DNA of 64,000 bases, from NCBI RefSeq assembly GCF_006538745.1, contig NZ_BJLR01000007.1, forward strand, positions 42,550 to 106,549. Direction: 5' to 3'. Position 1 is the stretch's first letter, and every line of letters begins with the position of its first letter. Under the pieces are notes generated by a model. That model had not been told where the DNA came from. It saw only the letters and a list, made by a program, of their open reading frames with translations, and did not search any database. The stretch is from Cellulomonas cellasea (GTDB lineage: Bacteria; Actinomycetota; Actinomycetes; Actinomycetales; Cellulomonadaceae). Below are positions 45,039 to 53,348 of the stretch, piece by piece. A program made the position numbers and the translations under genes.

Positions 45039-45460
45039 CACCGGAAGCCCCGGCGGTAGGCGACGAGCTTGGCGGCGCTCCCGACGACGGCCGCGAGCGT
45101 GAACGCGAGGTACATCGCGTTGGCGACCCAGACGTGCGGCTGCTCGAGCAGAGTCAGCGCGAACGGGACGACCATCGCCACGCCGAGCGTCACGCCGCCG
45201 ACGAACTCGCCGCGCCGGTTGATCTCCTCGTCGCGCACGTCCTTCTGGTGCGCCTCGGACGGGCGGGCGACGCCGAGCACGACCTGCCCGACGACGCTGA
45301 GCACGACCGAGGCGGCGATCGCCCCGAGCATCGTCGAGACCCACGGGGCGTCGGCCGGCGGCGCACCGCCGGCCCGCACGAGCAGCGCGACGACGTACCC
45401 GACGTAGGTGACGACGGCCGCGCCGAGGTAGAGCCAGGCGCCCTTCTCCTCGAACGACAT
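45038..45460 (-). CDS. Four-helix membrane protein paired with XRE regulator
   Basis: A 140-residue protein beginning MSFEEKGAWLYLGAAVVTYVGYVVALLVRAG. Four membrane segments are predicted, with a conserved cytoplasmic loop DVRDEEINRRGEFVG between segments two and three; this DE-x-I-x-RRG loop is characteristic of the small membrane proteins encoded beside YozG-like XRE genes. The family's function is not established. ATG 45460 is chosen for the conserved start; the ORF is open further upstream across the promoter. Coexpression with the regulator is assured by the overlap. Confidence 0.75.
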   Translation of the reverse strand: MSFEEKGAWLYLGAAVVTYVGYVVALLVRAGGAPPADAPWVSTMLGAIAASVVLSVVGQVVLGVARPSEAHQKDVRDEEINRRGEFVGGVTLGVAMVVPFALTLLEQPHVWVANAMYLAFTLAAVVGSAAKLVAYRRGFR

Positions 45461-45493
45461 GCCGGGCTCCTCGGTCGGGCGGGTGATGCTCCA

Positions 45494-45535
45494 AAGGTAT
45501 GCCAGACCTGACATCGTGTCAATAATCTTTGACAC
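45494..45535. promoter_or_regulatory. Promoter with inverted repeat for XRE/membrane operon
   Basis: On the minus strand TTGACA (45522-45517) and TACCTT (45499-45494) form a -35/-10 pair with 17-bp spacing. The -35 is half of GTGTCAA-N6-TTGACAC (45516-45535), and TGACA-N3-TGTCA (45509-45521) overlaps it. The overlapping repeats sit where the XRE protein would repress itself. The plus-strand TTGACA (45529-45534) could serve the divergent methyltransferase gene, although its -10 is unclear. Confidence 0.7.
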
Positions 45536-45567
45536 CACGGACGGGCCGGCGCCCCTACGCTCGGACG

Positions 45568-46326
45568 GTGAGCTTCCACGTCGCCGCGAGCGCCTACGAC
45601 CGGTTCATGGGGCGCTTCTCCGGACCGCTGGCCGGGCGGTTCGCGGACTGGGCCGGCGTGCGCCCCGGCATGCGCGCGCTCGACGTGGGCTGCGGCCCTG
45701 GGGCGCTCACCGCGGAGCTCGCCGACCGGCTCGGCGCCGGCGCCGTGCACGCCGTCGAGCCGTCGCCGCCGTTCGTCGAGGCGGTGCGCGCGCGGCTGCC
45801 CGGCGTCGACGTGCGCGCGGCGTCCGCCGAGGACCTCCCGTTCGACGACGACGCGGTCGACGCCGCGCTGGCCCAGCTCGTCGTGCACTTCATGGCCGAC
45901 CCGGTCCGGGGCCTGCGCGAGATGGCGCGGGTGACCCGGCCCGGCGGCGTCGTCGCGGCGTGCGTCTGGGACCACGCCGGCGGCGGCAGCCCGCTCGCGA
46001 CGTTCTGGGGCGCCGTCCACGAGCTCACGCCCGCGGCACGGGACGAGTCCGGGCTCGCGGGCGCGCGCGCCGGGCACCTGGCCGAGCTGTTCGACGCCGC
46101 GGGGATCGGCGACGTCGAGTCGTCCTGCGTGAGCGTCTCGGTGCCGTTCGGGTCGTTCGACGACTGGTGGGAGCCGTTCACGCTCGGCGTCGGCCCCGCG
46201 GGGGCGCACGTCGCGAGCCTCGACGCCGACGGCCGCGCCGCCTTGCGGGCCCGCTGCGCCGACCTGCTGCCCGCGGCACCGTTCGAGATCCGCGCGTCGG
46301 CGTGGTGCGCGCGCGGCCGGGCCTGA
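45568..46326 (+). CDS. Class I SAM-dependent methyltransferase
   Basis: A 252-residue UbiE/Methyltransf_11-type enzyme. It opens with AASAYDRFMGRFSGPLAGRFADW, then motif I MRALDVGCGPGALTAELAD, motif II VHAVEPSPPFVEAVRARLPG, the AEDLPFDDDAVDAALAQLVVHFM segment and TRPGGVVAACVWDHAGG. These are standard for small-molecule methylation; the substrate is unknown. The DDWWEPFTLGVGPAG region near the C-terminus recurs in a group of actinobacterial homologues. GTG 45568 is the start. It is divergent from the XRE/membrane operon and may share its regulation. Confidence 0.87.
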   Translation: MSFHVAASAYDRFMGRFSGPLAGRFADWAGVRPGMRALDVGCGPGALTAELADRLGAGAVHAVEPSPPFVEAVRARLPGVDVRAASAEDLPFDDDAVDAALAQLVVHFMADPVRGLREMARVTRPGGVVAACVWDHAGGGSPLATFWGAVHELTPAARDESGLAGARAGHLAELFDAAGIGDVESSCVSVSVPFGSFDDWWEPFTLGVGPAGAHVASLDADGRAALRARCADLLPAAPFEIRASAWCARGRA

Positions 46327-46427
46327 GCGCACCCGTCCGGCTCGGAGCGGCACTCGCCGGCACCTCGGGTCACCGCCCGGCCCCGCCGTGACGACGCCCA
46401 CCCGGCGACTGCGGGGGCGGGGCGCCC

Positions 46428-46898
46428 CTACGCCGTGCGGGTGTCGAGCCCGCGCGCGAACCGCAGGCTCTCCTCCACCACCGACACCACGGCCTCGAGC
46501 TCGTCCGCGTCCCGCGGCCCGTAGACCATGACCTCCGTGCCGAAGTCGGCGTACTGGTGCGGCTCGGCCCACCCCAGCCGGTCGAGCTCCGCGGCGCGCG
46601 CCGGGGGCAGCACCAGGTGCAGGCTCGTGTCGTCGACCCCGTGCAGGTGCACCGGCTCGAGACGCTGGCCGGGGGCGAGCGACCGCTCGGGGGCGAGCTC
46701 CTCGCGGAGGTCGGCCAGGAACACCGCGCGCGACGACGCCGGCGAGACCTGGCTGATGCCCTCCACCACGCCGTCGAGCGCGAAGACCCGGGCGACGAGC
46801 TCACCCCACAGCGCCGCGGGCGCACGCTGGTCGACCTGCCGGTGCGGCCCCTCGTCGGACGTCGTCGGGCGCGGCCCCGGCCTCGGTTCGCTCAGCAC
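46428..46898 (-). CDS. DUF5519/luciferase-domain protein
   Basis: A 156-residue cytoplasmic protein. After a 25-residue polar tail come LWGELVARVFALDGVVEGIS, PVHLHGVDDTSLHLVLPPARAAEL, DRLGWAEPHQYADFGTEVMVYGPRDADELEAVVSVVEESLRFARG. The LHLVLP and GWAExHxY...MVYGPRDxxEL blocks are the signature of the uncharacterised family annotated as luciferase-domain or DUF5519; it has no shown luciferase activity. GTG 46898 is proposed. It stands alone, convergent with the methyltransferase. Confidence 0.7.
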   Translation of the reverse strand: MLSEPRPGPRPTTSDEGPHRQVDQRAPAALWGELVARVFALDGVVEGISQVSPASSRAVFLADLREELAPERSLAPGQRLEPVHLHGVDDTSLHLVLPPARAAELDRLGWAEPHQYADFGTEVMVYGPRDADELEAVVSVVEESLRFARGLDTRTA

Positions 46899-47125
46899 CC
46901 GAGGACCCTACCCACGTGCGCGTCGAGCTCGCCGCAGCAGTCGCCGGACCGGTCGGCGCTGCGGCCGTCGGCGCCCCGCTGAGCCCCACGCGACCCGACG
47001 CAACCGCGCCGGCAGCACCACCGGCGCCGACCCGGCCGCCGAGGAGCCCCCCGGCCGGCCCGGTCGGACGACGTCGCCGGACCGGTGCCCGACGCGGTGG
47101 GCGGACCCCCGCGCCGGGCGACCCG

Positions 47126-50100
47126 TCAGGCGGCGGGACCCGGCGTCTCGACCGTGATCCGCACGACCTCGCCCGTGCGCCGGAACACCTCGGCGCTGAG
47201 CCCGGCGTCGAGCGCGGCGTCGGGCAGCGTGACCGTCGACCCGTCGGCGCGCTCGACCGTCACGGTGGTCGCCGAGCCGGCCGCCGCCCGCCGGTACACG
47301 ACCGGGACCTGGCAGAACGTGAACGCGAGCGACCCTGCGGGCAGCTCGACGTGCTGCGTCGCCCCCGTGACGTCGAGGTACCGGAAGGTCGCGGGGCCGC
47401 CGGTCCACTCCTCGGCGCGCAGCAGCACGGGCCGGAACACGACGCGCCCGTCCTCGACGCGCAGCCCGAGCTCGCCGAGGCGCGTGAGCACCTCCTCCTT
47501 GACCTGACCGGTCATGCCGGGCTGGCGTGCGCCCTTGCCGGCCGGGGTGTGCGAGTACGGGTCGATCGGGAACGCGCCGTACACCTCGGGGGTCTTGCAG
47601 TACCCGAGCCCGCTGCGCACGTCCTCGTAGATCTCGGCGAGCCGCCGCACGACGCCCGGGTCGGCACCCTCGGCGACCGCGCGCTCGTGGTTCTCCTGCA
47701 CCGCGAGCAGCAGCTTGGAGACCATGTGCCAGTAGATCGAGCCGAGCCCCTCGTACGCGAAGAACGTGCCGGACCGGCCCGTGAACTCGGCGTGGTGGAA
47801 CACGTCCTCGAACAGTCCGAGCAGCGCCGCGCGCTCCTCGTCGGACACCTCGACCGGCGCCCGGTCGAGCGCCGCCGCGACGTCGCCCGCGTTGTGGATG
47901 TCGGGGGCGAAGTGCACGTCGCCGTGCACGTCGCGCAGCACGACCGACCGGTCCCCCGCCGCGACGAGCCGCTCGACGAGGGGCACGCGGGCGGCGTCGG
48001 CTGCGGCCACGGTGTTCCGGTCGAGGAAGCTCGGCAGCTCCTTGTCGGGGTAGAGGATGTAGCTGTGCTGGTCGGCGCGGTAGAGCGCGCTCCGCCGCAG
48101 CCCGTCGAGCAGCTCGACGGCCTCCGCCGGGCTCAGCAGCCCGGCCGAGAGCACCGCGACCTGACCCTCGAGCATCGGGCCGAGCCGGCGCACCCCGGCG
48201 CCGTCCGCCCGCAGGTCGAGCAGGTTGTAGGAGTGGGACAGGGCGTCGGCGCGCCGGTTGGCCCGCAGCCCGGAGTCCACGTAGCGCTGCGCGACGTCGA
48301 GGAACGCGGTCACGTCGGCCGCCTCGAACGGGACGACGGCGCCGCCGAACCCGTCGTAGACGCGGGCCCGGTACGCGGTGCCCGCGGCGCCGAGCTCGTC
48401 CATGACCGCGAGGCGCGCCGCGTCGTCGAAGCCGGTCGCGGTGCGGTCGGCGTGGCGGGCGAGCGCGTCGTGCACGTCCGCGAGCAGCGCGCGCAGCTCG
48501 GTCGTGACGGTGACGTCGCCCTGGAGCAGGTCGCGGACCACGTCGAGGTAGCGCCGCACGTAGGCGAGCGTCACGACGGACAGCCCGCGCCCGACGAGCG
48601 CGTTGTTGGCGTCGTTCCACTCGGGGCGCTGGGTGTTCATCCAGATCCCGCCCTCGGGCACGAGGTTGACGAGCTTCGCGGCGAGCAGCAGCAGCAGCTT
48701 CTCGGCGAGCGTCACGCGGACGAGCTCGCCGTCGGGCCCGTGCACGAGCCGCCCGTCCGCACCCTCGAGCGCGACGCGGCGCTCGACGGCCGCCTGCGCC
48801 TCCTCGTCGAACGCGATCGTGTCGTACGGGTCCTCGAGGGTCTTCGCGTAGGACGCGATCCGGTACGGCACGTCGGCGTGCGTGAACACCGCGCGGTCGA
48901 CGAGCGCGTCGAGCCGCCCGGGGTGGAAGCGCCGGGACGTCTCGAGCAGCTTGAGCAGGTAGACGATCTGGTGGTCGCTCCAGTACCCGATGTTCGCCCA
49001 CGGGTTCTCGGGCTCGGGGACCTCCCAGTCGATGCCCTGGCGGGAGATCCGGTACGGGTTGTAGCCGTCGGCGGTGGTCGCGTCGAGGAACACCGTGACC
49101 ATCGACTCGACGTACTCCGGGAACGACCAGGCGAGGGCCTCCCAGTTCTGGAAGATGTCGCGCCAGTTGCCCTGGAAGTCGACGAGCGTGCGGCCGTCGG
49201 CGTCGCGCAGCGCGATCCGGAACTTGTTCCACGGGCGGCTCGGGTCGCCGTGGCGGCGGCTGAACATGAGCGGCAGGTACTCGCGCGCGAGCCGGCCGAG
49301 GTCCGCGTCGCCGTGGGAGTCCGCGAGCGTGACGAGCGTGTCGATGCCGAAGCGCTCGGGCAGGCCCGCGAGCAGGTCCGCGCAGCGCTCGGCGGTGCGC
49401 GGGCTGCGCTCCGCGACGAACCGGCGCACGTCCTGCGCCTCCGCCGTGTAGCCGTCGACGGGCACCCCGCCGCGCATCGTGTTGAACAGGACGTTCGCGC
49501 TGTGGTGCGCGGCGGCGAGCTCGTCGCCCGTGAGCTGCGCGGCGTCGGCGGTCGCGAGCAGGGCCTCGAGCGCGGTGCGGGTCTCCTCGACGTCGGCCGC
49601 GAGCCGCTGCGCGAGGGCGGCCGGCTCGGCGAGCTCGGTGCGGAGCGCGACGACGTCGGCGGCGCTGTGCTCGACGTCGGCGACGACCTGCCAGCGCCGC
49701 GTCTCGCCCGGCGCGAGCGTGAGCCCGGTGCGCACGAGGTAGGCGCCGCGCTCGCCGCGCACGTCGATCTCGCCGTGCACAGGCTGCCCGGCGGCGAACG
49801 CCCGGAGCTGGCGCGTCGAGACGAGCCGGTCGGCGGCCTCGAGTCCGAGGGACCACGCGACGTTCGCGCGCAGCGACTCGCTCGGCTCGGACTTGTCGGT
49901 GAGCTTCGAGTTCAGGTAGAGGATCCCGAGGCCGGTCGCGCCGTCGACCTCGCTGCGCTTGTAGGCGTCGAGCAGCGAGCTGAGCTCGTTCTGCACCTGG
50001 ACGGTCGCACCCGCGGGCAGCAGGTTGACGAACCCGTCGAGCAGCTCGACCTCGACCGGCTCGTCGGACGTGGACGTGAGCTCGCCCGTGCGCACGACGC

Positions 50101-50566
50101 CGTACCGCGCGCTCGTCTGCCACGTGACCCGCACCCGCAGGCCGGGGTCGGGGCGGGTCTCCTCGAAGACGAGGGTCGTGCCGAGGTAGTCCTTGGACAG
50201 CGTGCGCCGGGCCGCGGGGTCGCCCGGGCGGGTCTCGGCGAAGGGCTGCCAGACGGTCGTGGCCCCGTCGGCGCCGGTGACGCGCAGCAGCGTGAGCCCG
50301 CCCGTGCGGCCGGCGCCCTCCGCGACCTTGTCCTCGGTGTAGTACGGGAACAGCGCGTGCTCGGCCTCGACCCGGCCGGCGGTCAGGCCGCCGCTGCTGG
50401 AGATGAAGACCCACAGGTCGCTCGCGCCGACGAGCGTCATGAAGAACGGCGGGATCTGGTCGTACGCGGTGATCTGGTAGAACGGCCGGCCCTCGATCTC
50501 GAGGGTGCGTCCGGTGACCGGGCCGGCGTCGGTGGCGGACAGGGGTGCGGCGACCTGCAGGGACAT
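47126..50566 (-). CDS. Putative clan GH-Q glycoside phosphorylase (GH94/149/161-like)
   Basis: A 1146-residue cytoplasmic protein without signal peptide. The N-terminal half is a beta-sandwich region (ITAYDQIPPFFMTLVGASDLW, RVTWQTSARYGVVRTGELTS); the C-terminal half is an (alpha/alpha)6 barrel. Key motifs are FQGNWRDIFQNWEAL (464-478), IGYWSDHQIVYLLKLLE (526-542) and PEWNDANNAL (648-657). The W-N-D matches the general-acid Asp of inverting phosphorylases (Asp652). The length exceeds cellobiose phosphorylases (about 820) and fits beta-1,3-glucan phosphorylases of GH149/GH161 (about 1100-1200). Reversible phosphorolysis of a beta-glucan oligosaccharide to glucose 1-phosphate is inferred. ATG 50566 follows AAGGAA. 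It is divergent from a GH16-like enzyme, with a palindromic operator between. Confidence 0.7.
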   Translation of the reverse strand: MSLQVAAPLSATDAGPVTGRTLEIEGRPFYQITAYDQIPPFFMTLVGASDLWVFISSSGGLTAGRVEAEHALFPYYTEDKVAEGAGRTGGLTLLRVTGADGATTVWQPFAETRPGDPAARRTLSKDYLGTTLVFEETRPDPGLRVRVTWQTSARYGVVRTGELTSTSDEPVEVELLDGFVNLLPAGATVQVQNELSSLLDAYKRSEVDGATGLGILYLNSKLTDKSEPSESLRANVAWSLGLEAADRLVSTRQLRAFAAGQPVHGEIDVRGERGAYLVRTGLTLAPGETRRWQVVADVEHSAADVVALRTELAEPAALAQRLAADVEETRTALEALLATADAAQLTGDELAAAHHSANVLFNTMRGGVPVDGYTAEAQDVRRFVAERSPRTAERCADLLAGLPERFGIDTLVTLADSHGDADLGRLAREYLPLMFSRRHGDPSRPWNKFRIALRDADGRTLVDFQGNWRDIFQNWEALAWSFPEYVESMVTVFLDATTADGYNPYRISRQGIDWEVPEPENPWANIGYWSDHQIVYLLKLLETSRRFHPGRLDALVDRAVFTHADVPYRIASYAKTLEDPYDTIAFDEEAQAAVERRVALEGADGRLVHGPDGELVRVTLAEKLLLLLAAKLVNLVPEGGIWMNTQRPEWNDANNALVGRGLSVVTLAYVRRYLDVVRDLLQGDVTVTTELRALLADVHDALARHADRTATGFDDAARLAVMDELGAAGTAYRARVYDGFGGAVVPFEAADVTAFLDVAQRYVDSGLRANRRADALSHSYNLLDLRADGAGVRRLGPMLEGQVAVLSAGLLSPAEAVELLDGLRRSALYRADQHSYILYPDKELPSFLDRNTVAAADAARVPLVERLVAAGDRSVVLRDVHGDVHFAPDIHNAGDVAAALDRAPVEVSDEERAALLGLFEDVFHHAEFTGRSGTFFAYEGLGSIYWHMVSKLLLAVQENHERAVAEGADPGVVRRLAEIYEDVRSGLGYCKTPEVYGAFPIDPYSHTPAGKGARQPGMTGQVKEEVLTRLGELGLRVEDGRVVFRPVLLRAEEWTGGPATFRYLDVTGATQHVELPAGSLAFTFCQVPVVYRRAAAGSATTVTVERADGSTVTLPDAALDAGLSAEVFRRTGEVVRITVETPGPAA

Positions 50567-50648
50567 GCGGGTTCCTTGCGTCGTGAGTGCGGCGGACACG
50601 TCGGGCGCGCGTCCCGGCGGTTCCGCGACCGTGCGGGACCGACGCTGA

Positions 50649-50660
50649 GAGAGCGCTCTC
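50649..50660. promoter_or_regulatory. Perfect 12-bp palindrome GAGAGCGCTCTC, LacI-type operator
   Basis: The palindrome lies 83 bp upstream of the phosphorylase gene. Its core AGCGCT matches that of CebR/CelR sites but the flanks differ (GAG..CTC rather than TGGG..CCCA), suggesting a different LacI-family regulator with another sugar signal. Confidence 0.7.
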
Positions 50661-50783
50661 ACGCCAGCGTGTCATGCCGGTGCCCGTGCGGGCAAGGACC
50701 GGGCCTGGGACCTGCCCGGGCGCGGGCCGCAGCGCGCACCGGCTCCGACGGCCGCACCGCCGGACCGCCGTCGTCGCCGGCGG

Positions 50784-50799
50784 ATGAGAGAGGTCTCAT
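50784..50799. promoter_or_regulatory. Palindrome ATGAGA-N4-TCTCAT upstream of GH16-like gene
   Basis: A perfect 6-4-6 inverted repeat stands 77 bp before the GH16-like start codon, in the same 309-bp divergent region as the GAGAGCGCTCTC palindrome. It may be an operator for a second regulator. No promoter consensus is clear. Confidence 0.55.
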
Positions 50800-50875
50800 G
50801 CACTTACTGACCGGACCGTGACCAGTTCGTGACATTCTGCCGACCATCCCTGACCCCCGACAGGAAGCCGTCGCC

Positions 50876-52177
50876 GTGACCGCACGCAGCGCAGCACCCG
50901 CCCCCACCCGCCCGTCCGCCCGCCGCCGGGCCGTCCTCGCCGGGCTGCTCCCCGGCCTCCTGGCCGCGACCCTGCTCACCGCCCCGCCCGCCGCGTCGGC
51001 CCCCGCCGCGGCACCCGCCGGACCCGTCGCCCAGTCCCCCGGCGCCCGCACCGCCGTCCCCGGCGGCTGCGGCCAGCTGTTCGACGACTTCGCCTACACG
51101 TCCTCGACCGACCCCGCGCTGCGCTCGCGCGGCTGGACCGTGCGCACCGGCGCGGGCGGCCCCGGGGTCTCCGGCAACACGTGGTCCGCCGCCAACGTCG
51201 ACTTCCCCGGCAGCGGCGCGGCCCGCACGATGCGCCTGCGCGCCCAGACCGACGGCACCGGCGCCGGGACGGTCAACGCCGAGGTGTACCAGCAGCGCAA
51301 GTTCTTCGAGGGCACCTATGCGAGCCGCGTGCGGTTCACCGACGCGCCGATCAGTGGCGCCGATGGCGACCCCGTCGTCCAGACGCTCTTCACGATCACG
51401 CCGCTCGACTTCCCGAACGACCCGGCGTACGGCGAGGCGGACTTCGAGTACCTGCCCAACGGCGGCTGGGGCGCGACGCGGCCCACGCTCTTCACGACGA
51501 CGTACGAGACCTACCAGAACGACCCCTGGAAGGCCGACAACGTCAGCACCACGATCCCCGGGAGCCTCGACGGCTGGCACGACCTCGTGCTGCAGGTCGA
51601 CTCCGGCCACGTGCGCTACTACCTCGACGGCCGCCTCGTCGCGGACCACACCGGGCACGTGTACCCCGAGACGCCGATGTCGCTCAACGCGAACCTCTGG
51701 TTCATCGACCTGGCGTCGCACACCGGGGGCGTGAGCCGGTACGAGCAGGAGGTCGACTACGTCTACTACGCCGACCGCGAGGTGCTCGCTCCCACCGACG
51801 TGACCGCGCGCGTCGCCGGCCTGCGCACCGCCGGCACGAGCCACACCGACACGGTCCGGGCCGGCACCTGCACCCCGACGACGCCGCCGGTGTCGCCGCC
51901 GGCCACCCCGACGCCGACGCCCTCGCCGACCGCGAGCACGCCGGCGCCCCGACCGACCCCGACGCCGAGCGCGACCCCGGTCCCGACCGTCGCGCCGAAC
52001 CCGCCGGCCGCGCCGCTGTGCGACCGCCTGCGCTCGTGGACCCGCCACCGGCTCTACTGGCCGGGCGCGACCATCACGCACGCCGACCACGTGTGGCGGG
52101 CGACGCGCGCGACCCGCCGCACGGTCCCCGGCACGAGCACCGCGTGGCAGGACCTCGGGCGCTGCTCGACGTCCTGA
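50876..52177 (+). CDS. Secreted GH16-like glycosidase with chitin-binding-type C-terminus
   Basis: A 433-residue exported enzyme. A Tat-like signal (RRRAVLAGLL, cleaved around residue 42) leads to a beta-jelly-roll domain of about residues 65-300. The motif EADFE (Glu187, Asp189, Glu191) followed by YLPNGGWG corresponds to the GH16 ExDxE catalytic strand; laminarinases usually have ExDxxE, so the substrate is open. A Thr/Pro linker (332-380) joins a C-terminal module with WTRHRLYWPGATITHADHVW and TAWQDLG, the CBM5/12 pattern. GTG 50876 follows AGGAAG. It is divergent from the phosphorylase; outside cleavage and inside phosphorolysis of one polysaccharide is the suggested partnership. Confidence 0.8.
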   Translation: MTARSAAPAPTRPSARRRAVLAGLLPGLLAATLLTAPPAASAPAAAPAGPVAQSPGARTAVPGGCGQLFDDFAYTSSTDPALRSRGWTVRTGAGGPGVSGNTWSAANVDFPGSGAARTMRLRAQTDGTGAGTVNAEVYQQRKFFEGTYASRVRFTDAPISGADGDPVVQTLFTITPLDFPNDPAYGEADFEYLPNGGWGATRPTLFTTTYETYQNDPWKADNVSTTIPGSLDGWHDLVLQVDSGHVRYYLDGRLVADHTGHVYPETPMSLNANLWFIDLASHTGGVSRYEQEVDYVYYADREVLAPTDVTARVAGLRTAGTSHTDTVRAGTCTPTTPPVSPPATPTPTPSPTASTPAPRPTPTPSATPVPTVAPNPPAAPLCDRLRSWTRHRLYWPGATITHADHVWRATRATRRTVPGTSTAWQDLGRCSTS

Positions 52178-52197
52178 CCCCACGCCGGGCGGGCTGA

Positions 52198-52239
52198 ACG
52201 ACGGGGGTGCGGTCCGGTTCCGGGCCGCACCCCCGTCGT
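52198..52239 (+). terminator. Terminator after the GH16-like gene
   Basis: A perfect 15-bp stem, ACGACGGGGGTGCGG with its complement at 52225-52239 and a 12-base loop, begins 21 bp after the stop codon. Confidence 0.85.
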
Positions 52240-52312
52240 CGTCCGGGGCGAGGAGCACCGATCGACCGCCGCAGACCGTTGCGCCGACGCCCGCGCGGTG
52301 GTCCGCTGGGGG

Positions 52313-52888
52313 ATGGTCCACGGACGGGTCCACCTCATGACCGAGCGCCTCACGCTCCGCGAGCTCACCGCCGACGACGTCGACCTCCTCGTCGAGCTCG
52401 ACGCCGACCCCGCGGTGATGCACCACGTCACGGGAGGGGTCCCGACGCCGCGCGCGGAGGTCGTCGACGAGATCCTGCCCGCGTTCCTGGCGTACTACGC
52501 GCGCGGCGACGGCTACGGGTTCTGGGCCGCGGTCGAGCGCGGGTCGGAGGAGTTCCTCGGCTGGTTCCACCTGCGCCCCGGCGAGGGGCGGCCGCACGAC
52601 GAGCCCGAGCTCGGGTACCGGCTGCGGCGCGCCGCCTGGGGCCACGGGTTCGCGACCGAGGGGGCGCGTGCGCTCGTCGACACCGCTTTCTCCGACCTCG
52701 GGGCCGCCCGCGTCGTCGCCGAGGCGATGGCCGTGCACACCGCGTCCCGGCGGGTCATGGAGAAGTGCGGGATGCGCCTCGTGCGCACGTTCCACGCCGA
52801 CTGGCCCTACCCGATCCCCGGCGACGAGCAGGGCGACGTCGAGTACGCGATCACGCGCGCCGAGTGGGAGGCAGCCCGGCGCGGGTGA
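52313..52888 (+). CDS. GNAT acetyltransferase, RimJ/RimL type
   Basis: A 191-residue enzyme. The entry LMTERLTLRELTADD, the acetyl-CoA loop RLRRAAWGHGFATEGARALVD and the AMAVHTASRRVMEKCGMRLVRTF motif place it with RimJ/RimL-like transferases. The DGYGFWAAVERGSEEFLGWFHL segment is typical of the subgroup. ATG 52313 is favoured, giving the usual eight residues before TERL; ATG 52337 is possible. The substrate is unknown. It is followed by a convergent VOC gene. Confidence 0.85.
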   Translation: MVHGRVHLMTERLTLRELTADDVDLLVELDADPAVMHHVTGGVPTPRAEVVDEILPAFLAYYARGDGYGFWAAVERGSEEFLGWFHLRPGEGRPHDEPELGYRLRRAAWGHGFATEGARALVDTAFSDLGAARVVAEAMAVHTASRRVMEKCGMRLVRTFHADWPYPIPGDEQGDVEYAITRAEWEAARRG

Positions 52889-52915
52889 CGGCGGGTGACG
52901 GCGGGCGACGCCGGG

Positions 52916-53290
52916 TCAGTCCTGGATCACCGAGAGCACGTTGCCCGCCGGGTCGGTGAACCACGCGATGAGCGGCCCGCCGCCCCGGAAGACGCCCTGG
53001 GCGTCGGTCTCGATCTCGGTGCCCTCGTAGTGCTCGAACGCGACGCCCCGCCCGGTGAGCCACGCGACCGCGGCCTCGACGTCCGGGACCGGGAAGTTCA
53101 GCACCGTGAACGTCGCGGGCACGTGGTCCGGCTTCGGGTAGACGAGCACGTGCGTGCCGCCGCCGAGCCGGAGCGTGAGCATGCCGTTCTCCTCGGTGAC
53201 GTCGAGCCCGAGGGTCTCCGCGTAGAACGCCCGCGCGCGCGGGACGTCGTCGACCGAGAACCCGCTGAACGCCGTCGACTCCCGCAGCAT
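52916..53290 (-). CDS. VOC (glyoxalase-fold) protein
   Basis: A 124-residue vicinal oxygen chelate protein. [25 protein letters not shown] opens the first beta-alpha-beta unit; [33 protein letters not shown] opens the second; [20 protein letters not shown] ends it, with the Asp-Pro-Xaa-Gly-Asn typical of the family. Metal ligands cannot be assigned with certainty. ATG 53290 follows GGAG. It is convergent with the acetyltransferase and 58 bp before the membrane protein stop. Confidence 0.85.
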   Translation of the reverse strand: MLRESTAFSGFSVDDVPRARAFYAETLGLDVTEENGMLTLRLGGGTHVLVYPKPDHVPATFTVLNFPVPDVEAAVAWLTGRGVAFEHYEGTEIETDAQGVFRGGGPLIAWFTDPAGNVLSVIQD

Positions 53291-53348
53291 GGTCGCTCCT
53301 CCCGGGTGCCGTGGCACCGTCCGCCGGGCCCGCGCCGGGGGGCGGGGC

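Noticed and set aside
46916..50821. 1301-codon plus-strand open frame opposite the phosphorylase gene
   Set aside because: It is the G+C-driven shadow of the minus-strand gene: composition is Arg/Val/Glu/Leu-rich with no domain, while the minus strand shows clear glycosidase motifs.
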